The notes under the pieces: model-generated
What the model was told of the DNA's origin: nothing
What the model saw: only the letters and a program-made list of their open reading frames with translations
Databases searched by the model: none
In this document: one piece after another, positions 11,101 through 21,229 of the stretch
Position numbering within the stretch: the stretch's first letter is position 1
How the letters are laid out: every line of letters starts with the position of its first letter
Made by a program: the position numbers and the translations under genes
Source: Anthopleura xanthogrammica
Lineage: Eukaryota > Cnidaria > Anthozoa > Actiniaria > Actiniidae
Length of the DNA: 64,000 bases
Assembly (NCBI GenBank): GCA_964019055.1
Contig: OZ025219.1
Location: 8,746,388 to 8,810,387, forward strand
Direction: 5' to 3'

Positions 11101-12571
11101 CAACGATGAACCACGCCTGGCTCCAGCAGACTTTGCCCCAGGGACTTTAGCCAAATGAGCTGCCGAACGTGAGGCAGCTGAGGACGCCATGTGTGCTGCC
11201 ATCTTGGAATGTTTTCCCGCCAAAGCAGCCGCCCTTGCCGCCTGTTGAGCAGCTGCCAAGGCTTGAGCTGCATATTTCCTGGCCTGGACGACGGCTTTCG
11301 CTGCAGCCAGGGAATGTTCTGCTGCTGATATTGCTTTGGTAACAGGAGTGTCTAATCGGTCATCTAGTATGAGGCATTAAAAGTGATAAATATTAGAATA
11401 ATATTAGGATAAATAACTACAGAATTAAAATATTAGTGCTGAATAGAAATGTTCGTGTAAGAAATATTCCGAGCATGCGTAGTCTTTAAGACTTGGTCTT
11501 TCCGAGCATGCGCAGCCTTCGTTGCTTGTTGTTCATGACTTTCCGAGCATGTGCATACTTTTATCCTTGTTGGTCGTTACTTTCCGAGCATGCGCAGTCT
11601 TCAAAACTCTTTGTTCGTGGCTTTCCGAGCATTTGCATTTTCTTATACTTGTAGTTCGTGGCTTTCCGAGCATGCGCAGTCTTCAACACTTGTTGTTCGT
11701 GGCTTTCCGAACATGCGCATTTTCTTATACTTGTTGTTCGTGGCTTTCCGAGCATGCACAGTCTCTTCAACACTTGTTGTTCGTGGCTTTCCGAGCATGC
11801 GCAGTGTTCAACACTTGTTGTTCGTGGCTTTCCGAGCATGCGCAGTGTTCAACACTTGCTGTTCGTGGCTTTCCGAGCATGCGCAGTGTTCAACACTTGT
11901 TGTTCGTGGCTTTCCGAGCATGCGCATTATGCAATGCTTTTAGATCTACGTACCTCTTCTGTTCCAGTAATCCAAGTCTCTGTAAAGATCCTCTTCACCA
12001 TAATCACTTGATCCATGTCTGCTATAACCTGGACAGAAAAATAATGCACAACACATATATAAAAAATAATATTTGGGATAAAACTCTGAAAAATCTGCAT
12101 GGATTAGGAATGAGAGATCATTCTAGATCTGCACTTTCAACGAAAGCACTGTTATGCTCCTTTCCTTAGTCTTCCCACAATCCCTTATGATCCCAGAGCG
12201 AGCTCGAGGTCAGGGTAAAATTTGCATAAAAATGTATTAAAAATATGCAAATTTTACCCTGACCTCGAGCTCGCGCTGGGATCATAAGGGATTGTGGGAA
12301 GACTACGGAAAGGAGCATATGCTTTAACCCATGAAACAAAATCCATAAAGGCTCGGGTATACAGTGTGCCTAACATTGTGCGTAAACGTTGCTGAGGTGG
12401 AAATTCGGTGAAATTCAATTTCTTGGTTGAGTTTAATGTTGCGCGCGGCAGAGACAGCAGCAGGGCATGTCACATACCTCTTTAGCTTAGACGTAATGCT
12501 TTTTTAACAATGTTCTTACCATTCACAATTCCTTGCGCAGCTGCAAGCAACACAAAACTCGTGATCCACAT
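8146..12571 (-). CDS. Secreted SEA-like protein with minicollagen-type Cys-rich C-terminus
   Basis: Nine exons join in phase on the minus strand: 12571-12520, 12028-11954, 11363-10953, 10662-10588, 10293-10172, 9848-9793, 9402-9257, 8881-8808 and 8367-8146, giving 410 aa. Order: signal peptide MWITSFVLLAAAQG; acidic segment; Ala-rich helix-like stretch; about five RRPGSSA-type repeats; Gly/Ser linker; a SEA-like domain (about 205-313, with strand motif SGSLLVDFFLRF); a GCKPC pair; and a Pro/Ala/Gln tail ending SCPPACPPSCCNMGKK. The tail follows Cx3Cx8Cx3Cx3CC, close to the Cx3Cx3Cx3Cx3CC domain of cnidarian minicollagens, but there is no Gly-X-Y region. Exon 5 has a tandem NAGNAG acceptor. 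A nematocyst-wall, mesoglea or skeletal-matrix role is inference. An ATTAAA lies just past the stop. Confidence 0.75.
8391..8680. repeat. MITE family 4 (TTTCAGACCACATG), compound copy
   Basis: It lies in the last intron of the SEA gene. Left AATAGAC...CCATTTCAGACCAC mirrors right GTGGTCTGAAAGG...CATTA. The interior carries two copies of the TCATTCCCTWGAGTATCAT / TTTGTTTAACGGTTGCGCA block, so it looks nested or partly duplicated. Other copies: 28689, 31360 and 59490. Confidence 0.75.
9917..10118. repeat. MITE-like element, family 5 (full copy)
   Basis: TAGTCCCCTTCACAGTTCCC at the left mirrors GGGAGCTGTGAAAGGGACTA at the right, with GATGCAAAGGCA-type subterminal repeats. It lies in intron 5 of the SEA gene. 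A half copy lies at 54210-54320. Confidence 0.75.
11466..11940. repeat. 41-bp minisatellite
   Basis: About 12 copies of a unit containing GGCTTTCCGAGCATGCGCAG and TTCAACACTTGTTGTTCGT, in intron 2 of the SEA gene. Each unit carries a GCATGC palindrome. Copies nearest exon 2 are the most alike, suggesting recent growth at that end. Overlapping ORFs here are repeat artefacts. Confidence 0.93.
12143..12325. repeat. Near-perfect long palindrome
   Basis: Two arms of about 80 bp (left includes CCCACAATCCCTTATGATCC, right GGATCATAAGGGATTGTGGG) flank a loop of about 15 A/T-rich bases. It lies in intron 1 of the SEA gene. Terminal words AAAGCA...GCTCC and GGAGC...GCTTT also pair. Confidence 0.9.
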
Positions 12572-14156
12572 GTTCTGGAACGTATCAAGAAATAATATAT
12601 GACATTTAAAAACTAATTTGAAGCTATACAGTACAGTAAATGTATAGAAACTGACCCAAGCCACGACGTATAGCAATTTTATTCTACGAAATGATTGCGC
12701 TATTGACCGATTCTGTTTTGCCAGATCTTGTCAGCAAGAGAGAGATCTTTTCAGGTTCTTTATATTTTGGTCGTAAAATGATCATAAGATCGTCACACAC
12801 GTAAACACAGTATTTGACAACCTAGTATTTGACAACCTTTGTCTAAATATATTGCCTGTTTCTGATTCTCTTTCCACAGTCTCTCGATTTTACCTTTTGT
12901 TTTTTCTTTCGATTCAACGAGCGTATAGTTAGTTACTAATAGTCCAACATAAAAACAGTCACTAAAAATATTACCAAAATTGTATAAAAATTATAACCAT
13001 TGGCCAGAAATAAAAGACCAGGACATGGTTTTCCTTGTTATCTCATGTGAATCAATGGACAAAAAGCAACAAAATAAAATAGATAACGGACGGGAAGCAA
13101 AAACTTAAAAAAAAAAATCAAAAGCAATCGTTTAAAAGGGCAAAAAGAGGTTAAAACTCCAAGAAAAACAGAAACAGAAAAAGTTAAATTTGGTCATAGT
13201 TTTGTGTCGTAAATGGAATGGTATTTAGACACATTTAAACTTTGATTCGTAGAAGCTGGAAGAAACTAGTAATAACAATAGCAAAATAAAAGTAAGAAGA
13301 AACTTTACATCTAAAAATTACTGTAAAATATAAATGTATAAAACTTACCCTTGATTCAAGTTGAATCGACGAAAAGTTGCTTTTTTGTTTTTATTTATTC
13401 TGGGAACACCGGTTGGATATTTTGATTTTAGAAAAATAAAAATGAAATTCTCCAGTCATAGGCTTATGAATTATCCTAAAAATATGTAAACATAAAAATG
13501 TTTAAAAATCTACGTTATTTTTGAAAGAAAGGACATCGAATAGTAAGAAAAACGTGAAATAAAAATAGATAAATGTAATAGTTTATAGTCTAAAATTTGA
13601 TCCAAGAATGGTTTATTTCACTCGAAGATGCAAAAACATTCATTTTACGAAACATTTCGATGATAAGTTTTAGCTAAATTTCAAATATTTTCAATCAAAA
13701 ATAATCAATTTTTGGCCCTACCCCTCCCCCTAAAAAAGTATATGACTGATATCGCCTGCGATAATGTAGGTCAGTGGTATTCCAAATAAAGCCTCAAATT
13801 CCTACGTTTAGTCTGAAAAGTTCACATTTGAAGAAGAAATTGCAGTTTTGATCCACTTCAACTGCTTGTCAGGCTCTCAAAATACAGGATTACGTAGTTT
13901 AAAGTTTGGTCTTTCGTTTTTAAGAGTTTGGACTTCCGTCACGTTTGAATTCCGTGACTTTTGTTTTGACAAACGTTTTGGTTTCGTCAAATCGGCGTGA
14001 ACAGGTTGATAAACAAGTTTTGTCGCCACGAAAGGTTTGCAAACAGCTGTAAGTTTTATTATTTTAAGTGGTTAGTCACGGGGATTTTGCGGTTTAGAAG
14101 AAGAAGTGAATAATCCTTGATGAAAAGGTTGATTTATTCTGAAAATCGAGGTAAAG
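12572..14156. other. Intergenic region between divergent SEA and GAS2-like genes
   Basis: No exon or repeat family recognised. It should contain both promoters and 5' UTRs. A clear TATA box cannot be chosen. Confidence 0.5.
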
Positions 14157-16456
14157 ATGACCACAGAAACTGCAAATGAAAATGGAGAAATGTCCAAGAA
14201 GAAGGAGAAGGAAAATATTGAACCCAATGATGAGAACGACGATCTTGAAGCTGCTGAAAAAGATGCCTCTGATCGCTTCTACAATGACTTAGATCCTTTA
14301 AAAGAAGACCTTGCAGAATGGCTGTCAAGAGTCCTTGAAGTGGACATCAAACCAGAAAAGCTACTAAGTTATTTAGACGATGGAATTTTGCCCTGTAAAC
14401 TTGCACAAATTGTACAAAAAGCTGCTGAAGTTTGGGTCAAAGCAGGAAAAAAATTTAAAGGTCCAAGTCTTCCTGTATTTTCAATGAAATACCACAAGAA
14501 TGCCAAACCACAGACTTTCTTTGCCAGGGATAACACTGCGCATTTTTTAAAGTGGTGTAAAGGGATAGGTGTACAAGATTCCGTCATGTTTGAGTCGGAT
14601 GGACTTGTGCTGCACAAACAACCAAGAGAGGTGGTCTTATGTCTGTTGGATGTGGCAAGGATCGCGGCTGGTGTTGGCATTGAACCTCCAAATTTGATTA
14701 AACTAGAAAAAGAGATTGATCAAGAAATAGCTGAAGACGAGAAAAAAATCGTGAAACCCAAAGTGCAAAAAACTCCCAAAGCTTTGAGTATTGATTCTGA
14801 GGTAAGCTTTTAAAGTTTGTAAGCTAATTATAAGTGAGCAGTTTGTTTACAATTGTAATCCATGTTTTTTTGTGCAATACTAGTTATAATTAAAAATATT
14901 ACATCATCACTAAGAATTTGATTAGTCTAGGTAAGTTTTTAATAACAAAAATAAAATCAAACTACTTTCAAGATATATTTCGCATTCGCTAAGTAAACAA
15001 TGTCAAAATCAGTTTTGTTTTTAACAAAAGAAATAATATTGGACCAAGATCTTTATTTCATACCGTTATATCGAAATGCCATAACAGTGCCTTATACATA
15101 ATTTAGTAGTGATTACATTTCATCTAGAAAGTGCTTTCATTTAGTAGGGCTGGATAGACGTATATTACTTAAGCTTAATGCAATATTTTTCTGAGAGGTG
15201 TGGTTTTTAGCACCTAGCTAGTCCTACAAATATTTTTATACTAGCTACCTAGGTCAATATTATTTAAATCCTTCATATGAAACGAACTATGATATTTAAC
15301 AATAAATATTATTCACCATAGTCAAGTTGATTATTGGTAAGTATTTACCAAGCTGCAAGTCCTGAAGCAGCGAGGTAAATATTCATTGTTGATCACCTCG
15401 ACTTCAGTGAATAATTGTTAATTAGTATCATTACCCAGGTGATTATTTGAAACCATCAATTTATTCCTAAAATGTATACATTTTATGTATTTTGAAAGAG
15501 GCTTGTATTAACATATGAAGCACGTGCAATCCTACATTCACCTCAGTGTAGGTGATCATAGAGAAATATTTTGAAGTTCTCGACCAATCAGTGTGCACGA
15601 TTTTCTATAATCACCTGGGTAATTAATGATAGTATGAAATATTATTCTATTATGTACACATTTACAACTAGCAGTTTTAGTGTCTGAAATAAGCCTTAGT
15701 ATATCATTAGATATACCCCAGACATTACTTGCCATTAATTTTTTAAGTCTTTGAGCAGTTTTTAATTCTCGTGTGCTCTTTATAAATATTGATTTTTATT
15801 ACTGTTTCATTTTCTACCCTTCACCTTGCTTTCATAGTATCTTGATGAAGAACAAGTAACTTGTACTTTAGGGAAAAATAGGATAAGACCACAGAAAGAC
15901 TGAGAAATAGGAATATGGAAATAAGTTAGAATAATTATTTTCTTTTAATGGACCAGTACTATCTTGGATGTTAAGGCTCTGATAAGATATCAGAATCTGA
16001 ATGCCATCTGACTTTAGGGTTTTATCTGTTCAGAATGTTCAGAATTTTCCAGAATTTACTATTTGTGTGAAAAACTGATATCTGAGCTGGGCATCAGCAA
16101 TCTAGCTTTCAATCTGCTAGTAATATATAATTCACAGATATGCTAAAAATGTTTCTTGATTAGGATGGTATACTTAATACTTATGAAAGCATGTTTAATT
16201 CTAGGATCAGTAGGTAAATTTGTCAAATATTTCTTCATGCATGTGCAGTCACTCAGTTGTTTTTTTTGTTTTTTTTGTTTTTTTTTTTTTTGTTTATTTT
16301 ATTATTTTTATCTGATAAGCTATTTTTGTTTCACCAAATTCTAAGATTTTTATTTATTTATTTATTTGATATATTTAAGTATTTTATTTGATATATTTAA
16401 GTATTTTGTATTTAGCGCCTTAGAGTATTGTATATAAGGCGCTATATAAATCTCTC

Positions 16457-16496
<40 letters not shown>

Positions 16497-17460
16497 GCCT
16501 TTTGGTTACCTTCAAAGGTTGCAAGATTAGCAGCCAAGTACAATGTAAGCATAGAGAGGATCAAAGAAGGGCGATATGTGGTCGAAGGAAAGATTAACAT
16601 ATTTGTTAGGGTAAGTAGGAAGTGGTAACTTTGTGGTCTAGCTGTTAATCTCTTAAATGAGCCCAAGGAAGTGCTCATCCTATCAGGGCCATAGCTATGA
16701 TGAGGCAAGCGAGACATTTGCCTTGGTGATATGTGGTCGAAGGAAAGATTAACATATTTGTTAGGGTAAGTAGGAAGTGGTAACTTTGTGGTCTAGCTGT
16801 TAATCTCTTAAATGAGCCCAAGGAAGTGCTCATCCTATCAGGGCCATAGCTATGATGAGGCAAGCGAGGCATTTGCCTTGGTAAAATTTCAGATATTATT
16901 TGTTTAGTTTTCTTTAATTCTTAAAGAATGAAAACAAATTCTCTTCTTTTTCTTTGCCAGAATGTGCAAAATTGACATAACTTTAATACAATGAGTATGT
17001 TGCAAATGCCTCTCAAGATGCTGGAAATCCCATTTCGAGGGTCTGAATTTCAAAAATTTTCTGGGAAGCATGCCCCCCAACCCCCTAGTTGCTTCCACCT
17101 ACAGCAGTTGATTGCCTCAGTAAAAATTTCAGTCTGGCTACAGCCCTACCTATCCTTTAAACATGTGACCAGTACTAAAATATTGCTATCTTTTTAGATC
17201 CTGCGAAACCATGTTATGGTCCGTGTCGGCGGTGGTTGGGACACCCTTGAGCACTTCATCAGCAGACATGATCCGAACAAAGTTGGCAAGATTCTTACAT
17301 GTAAGACAATAATTCACCTACACCTTGAATTCATCATGTAACTATCAATGTTTGATCTCGAAATGTCTTATTTTGATTGACAGCTACGGCAGGTGCATGT
17401 CCATATCATCGCCATGGTGATCTTCAATCAAAAGGAGCTGTCCCTTCATCAACACAATAG
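14157..17460 (+). CDS. GAS2-like protein (CH + GAR domains)
   Basis: Four exons join in phase: 14157-14801, 16518-16610, 17198-17300 and 17384-17460, giving 305 aa. An acidic/Lys-rich N-terminus precedes a single calponin-homology domain (about 45-175) with the GAS2 signature [14 protein letters not shown] and [15 protein letters not shown] short linker leads to a GAR domain (216-282) with [20 protein letters not shown]2 proteins link actin and microtubules in the cytoplasm: CH binds actin, GAR binds microtubules. Length matches human GAS2 (about 313 aa). Oddity: the zinc-ligand cysteines expected near the GAR start (CxC) and in HDPC are absent (AAKYN, HDPN). An ATT repeat abuts exon 2, and part of exon 2 is tandemly duplicated in the following intron. 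Confidence 0.9.
15425..15632. repeat. MITE-like inverted repeat (ATTACCCAGGTGATTAT)
   Basis: TATCATTACCCAGGTGATTAT at the left mirrors ATAATCACCTGGGTAATTAA at the right. It lies in intron 1 of the GAS2-like gene. Confidence 0.7.
16459..16496. repeat. (TTA)n microsatellite
   Basis: About 12 TTA units ending roughly 20 bp before the acceptor of GAS2-like exon 2. Confidence 0.95.
16573..16882. repeat. 155-bp tandem duplication containing the 3' part of GAS2-like exon 2
   Basis: Copy 1 (16573-16727) starts inside exon 2 and runs past its GTAAGT donor. Copy 2 (16728-16882) is nearly identical and repeats the last 13 codons plus the donor, without an acceptor. The high identity indicates a recent event. 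Confidence 0.93.
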
Positions 17461-18186
17461 ATTTAAATGTGTAGAATTCATGAATTCAAGACATTTCTTT
17501 TTGTACATTGAACATTAGAATATTAAATCATACAGTAAAACGTTACATTCATGAATACAAATTAGTAGACAACCAAAAAAAGTTATTTACACAAGATTTG
17601 AATGTCATCATTTAGAGGACAAAAATATTTAAACTTTAATTTTTTTTTGAAGGTTGAAATTCAATATTTTTTCATTTGGAATCCTTAAAAAGGGGCTTTA
17701 CAAGGCATTTAAAACTTTTCATGTAATTAAATAACATGTGCCATTAGCTTTCACTTACACAATTTTTAAAGAGAACTGTAATTGTTCTTCAGAAAAATTG
17801 ACAATTTATTGAAGTCATTTATTACTAAACTAGACTTATTATGGTGTGAATCCAATTAATCTATCCTGTAAATTAATTAAATTTACCTGCCCAAGTCAAA
17901 ACTTCGGACAGGTAAAATTACAATAGACTACAGTCAATCAAAGAAATCATGAAAGTATTAAGGTACATGGCAACCGTTGAGAGGTACTTGGATCTACAAT
18001 GATTTATTTAATCATTGACGGCAGTCTATTGCCCTTTCATCTGTCACTACATTCGTCTTGTTAATACCAAAAAATATTTATCATTTACCTTATTGGTACC
18101 AGCCATACGTACTCTATCATTATATATATACTTGAAGAAGTGTTTCTTAAGTGTTTCACATAAAAGTTGTGATATTTACAGCACAA

Positions 18187-18378
18187 CATGCAAAAGTATG
18201 ACCAGCAATAATGTATTCACATACTTCTGCACAGGCTTTTGTACACTAAACTGACACATCTCGATGCAAAGCTGGTTGGTTTTACCAGCATGCAAAAGCT
18301 TGTTTGGCAGCAAAAAACCTGTGCAAATATAGATGTGAATACATTAATACATTAAAATTGGTCATACTTTTGCATGTC
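18187..18378. repeat. MITE-like inverted repeat (ACATGCAAAAGTATGACC)
   Basis: ACATGCAAAAGTATGACC at the left mirrors GGTCATACTTTTGCATGT at the right. Inner words TGTATTCACAT and ATGTGAATACA also pair. Confidence 0.8.
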
Positions 18379-18607
18379 ACACTGTGATTATATTAGTTAT
18401 TGACTAATATAATTATTATATTTTTGCATTTATAATAGCAGTTCATAGTAGTGTGTTCAACTTTATACACATTCATATTTATTTAATAAATTTGAGTGAA
18501 TAGTTTTGAGACCTCTTTGTTCATCTTTGTTTTCTCGCAAACATTTCTCAGAGTGGATTAGGGGGATGGGAGGGGGAGAACCACAAAAGATTAGCCAAAA
18601 ATATGTC

Positions 18608-18770
18608 AAGGGTGGTGTAGGGGTAGTTTACTCATCTCTCACCTCCCGACTTGGCATCACATGTGAGTAGAGGTTGTTAGGTCTAGATCCCTTGATTCAA
18701 GGGTTTTCTGGTTTTCCTCCCTCCATAGACGTAACATGTTACATTCAAATATAATCTATGAGCTAGTACA
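18608..18770 (+). repeat. tRNA-derived SINE
   Basis: The head GGTGGTGTAGGGGTAG resembles an A box and GGTCTAGATCCC a B box. They are followed by the shared tail GGGTTTTCTGGTTTTCCTCC. The same layout occurs at 26950-27086, 32370-32556 and 62446-62600. Confidence 0.6.
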
Positions 18771-18979
18771 ATGACCTTGATCACCCCAGAGGTTAAGCTA
18801 GCTAAGCTGCTGATAATTGCTGCAATTTTTTCTCATGCTGGCAAGGCAATTTCAGATTTTTGTTGCAGCAAATTATTGTAATGTCTATCATGAAGAAAGT
18901 TTCAGGGTCAAAATCAATATGAAATAAGATTATTGCATTGCGGCAGCTTTAAATGAAATCTAAGCCAGGCTGGAAATAT

Positions 18980-21229
18980 CTATTGCCACACATGTAGCCT
19001 ACAACCACCACATTCTAAGACAAATACACGACCTTTTGCACTTACAACAACATCGTTTGGGTTGACCATCTCACCAATACCACTACCTTTAGTGCCAAAC
19101 GACCTAACATAACTTCCCTCTTGAGAAAACAGCTCAATACAATTATTGACGCAATTACAGACAACAATCATATCTGAGCCACAAACTGATAGACCACATA
19201 CATAAATCAGTTCATTCAAATCACCAAAGTTGTACAAGAATTCTCCATTTTTGCTGAAAACACAGACCTTACTTCTCAAGTAGAAAGTAATAAAATATTT
19301 TCCATTGTCATAAGCTATGAATACAGGGATTTGGTGTTTGTTGCCAGTTCTAAACTTGTGAACTAAATGTCCATCTTGGCTGAAAATTTGTATTTGTGGT
19401 TTTTGTTGATCACTCCCATCACAACACACAGCAATGTGGTTGTCATCAGCAAGGCACATCCCTCGAGGTAAGAAACCTTTGGATTTGTACAGCAATCTTT
19501 GGTACTTGCCATTCACGTCGAACTCTTGTATTCTGCCCATATCATCAGGCTGGTCATTGACGAGGATCTTTCCTTGACAAAAAGCTATCCCACATGGATT
19601 GTACAGCAAACCATCATTCTGTCCTTTCTTACCAAATTGAAGCACAAAGTTGCCATTGTCATCAAAGAGTACAACACAGTGATTATCACAGTCAACCGCT
19701 GCAATGTCTCCTGTGTTGCTTAGCGCCAGTGACCAAGGGACACTGAGCCTACCTTTGTCTTTTCCTTCCTTTCCAAAAACTTTGATTGGCTGAAACTCTC
19801 TGTCCGCAGCAAAGGCGTCGATGGTCTGAGGGGAGTTCTTGATCAGCTGACCCCCAATGGTTGCACTTATTTGATATGGACCAGGTTGTTTTCCGACTTT
19901 GTACCTCACTACTAATTTCTGACCCTCATCATGGGTTGCATATTTGACCTCATTAGCCTCACAGTCTTTAATTGTAATGCTGATGATGTCACTATGTGTT
20001 GCGTGACACGCTGCAAAATTTGTATGAATGATTTCAAATTCATTCACAAAGCCACATCGAATTTCTTCCAGTGATTCTGTACTGATAGAATAGTCTGATG
20101 GGTCTGTCACGCATTCCACAATCCTGCCGATTTCTTGTAAGGATTGCACGACTTCCTGGTTTGTCACGTACTCCACTGTCACGTTACGTTTGATGGGCTG
20201 TTGAGATAAGACTGAAGGCTGTTCTAGGAATGTCTGGCTTCTCTGCATCAGTGCCTCTTGACTTTCCAAATTCTCGCATGCAACTTGTCTATCACGAATC
20301 TTCTGAGCGTAAGCATGAAACTCATAAAAACACTTCAGTTCAGCTTCTATCTCATCCAGTTCCTTCTGATTTCGTATCTTTTCCTCCATTTGTTTATCTT
20401 CTAAAGCTTTTATCATCGCCGTTTCGTGATCTCTAATGCCATCAATCAGCAGATTCACCCATCGGTGAACTTCATTTTTCGCATTTCCAATATTTCTTAT
20501 AATTCGCTCCATGTTTTTCTTAGAGAATTCTACATCTTCCTCGCCCTTGGCTATCAGCTGCGTTAGCCATTCGAGTTTGTTTTCTAAAAGTTTTTCAGCT
20601 CGTTCTGCAGCTTCCTCGATGCTTGACTTGACGTGATCCTTGTGGGTCAAGATAGCACACTTTTGACAAATGGATACTTTACAATCTTCGCAATAAAACT
20701 TCAGTATTTCTGTCTCGTGATATCTCTCTTTGCATACCCCTTGGTTTTTAAGATATTGCTCAACATTTTCCCTCTTGAATTCATCCAGCATTGTAACTTC
20801 GTGGCGTTGACGTACTTCTTTCAACAAGTCATGTGCCTTGACACAAGTCTCGCATATCACGCCATTACACTGGAAGCAAAAAGCAACAACCACTGCTGGT
20901 TCCTCACAGTTTACGCATTTGAACCTTGGGTGTTCTTCGTCCGACTTGCTTTTCATGGCTTGAAAAAGTTTTAGAAGAGCATTCAGGTAAAAAGATGGAC
21001 GTAGATTTTCTACCTTGTCTTGAGGAAGATTAATGTATGCTCTGCAGTGAGGACATGTTGGAAGGCCATTTTCTTTCTTTTTCGCCTCACACCATGATCC
21101 GATACATGCAGTACAATAGGTATGAAGACATGGAAGAGTTCTGGGATCTTGAAATATTTCATCACAAATGGAACAAGTGAGTTCCTTTTCAAACTGCTCC
21201 AATAAATCTTTGAAGGAAGACGCAGACAT
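18980..21229 (-). CDS. TRIM-NHL E3 ubiquitin ligase (TRIM2/3/56/71-like)
   Basis: A single intronless exon of 749 aa. The open frame extends seven codons upstream to a GTG, but the first ATG is at 21229 and is taken as the start. Domains: C3HC4 RING (C19-C62, CSICDEIFQDPRTLPCLHTYC); B-box 1 (about 105-143) and B-box 2 (about 166-199, with HETEILKFYCEDCKVSICQK); coiled coil (about 205-310); filamin/ABP280-like domain (about 400-485, KQPGPYQISATIGGQ); and C-terminal NHL propeller (about 488-749, PWSLALSNTGDIAAVDCDNH). By family it should be a cytoplasmic E3 ligase with a substrate- or RNA-binding propeller. Intronless TRIM-NHL genes are consistent with retro-duplicated expansions. The exact TRIM subfamily cannot be fixed. 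Confidence 0.95.
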   Translation of the reverse strand: MSASSFKDLLEQFEKELTCSICDEIFQDPRTLPCLHTYCTACIGSWCEAKKKENGLPTCPHCRAYINLPQDKVENLRPSFYLNALLKLFQAMKSKSDEEHPRFKCVNCEEPAVVVAFCFQCNGVICETCVKAHDLLKEVRQRHEVTMLDEFKRENVEQYLKNQGVCKERYHETEILKFYCEDCKVSICQKCAILTHKDHVKSSIEEAAERAEKLLENKLEWLTQLIAKGEEDVEFSKKNMERIIRNIGNAKNEVHRWVNLLIDGIRDHETAMIKALEDKQMEEKIRNQKELDEIEAELKCFYEFHAYAQKIRDRQVACENLESQEALMQRSQTFLEQPSVLSQQPIKRNVTVEYVTNQEVVQSLQEIGRIVECVTDPSDYSISTESLEEIRCGFVNEFEIIHTNFAACHATHSDIISITIKDCEANEVKYATHDEGQKLVVRYKVGKQPGPYQISATIGGQLIKNSPQTIDAFAADREFQPIKVFGKEGKDKGRLSVPWSLALSNTGDIAAVDCDNHCVVLFDDNGNFVLQFGKKGQNDGLLYNPCGIAFCQGKILVNDQPDDMGRIQEFDVNGKYQRLLYKSKGFLPRGMCLADDNHIAVCCDGSDQQKPQIQIFSQDGHLVHKFRTGNKHQIPVFIAYDNGKYFITFYLRSKVCVFSKNGEFLYNFGDLNELIYVCGLSVCGSDMIVVCNCVNNCIELFSQEGSYVRSFGTKGSGIGEMVNPNDVVVSAKGRVFVLECGGCRLHVWQ

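Larger units (their letters stand above)
17461..18979. other. Intergenic region between convergent GAS2-like and TRIM genes
   Basis: No coding exon seen. It holds an inverted repeat (18187-18378) and a SINE (18608-18770). ATTAAA near 17522 may be the GAS2-like polyadenylation signal. Confidence 0.55.

Noticed and set aside
10880..11158. Plus-strand Pro/Glu-rich ORF
   Set aside because: Antisense shadow of the RRPGSSA-repeat exon, whose minus-strand splice sites and phase are consistent.
11522..12169. Overlapping + and - ORFs up to 215 aa
   Set aside because: They read through the 41-bp minisatellite in an intron of the SEA-like gene and across its exon 2 in antisense.
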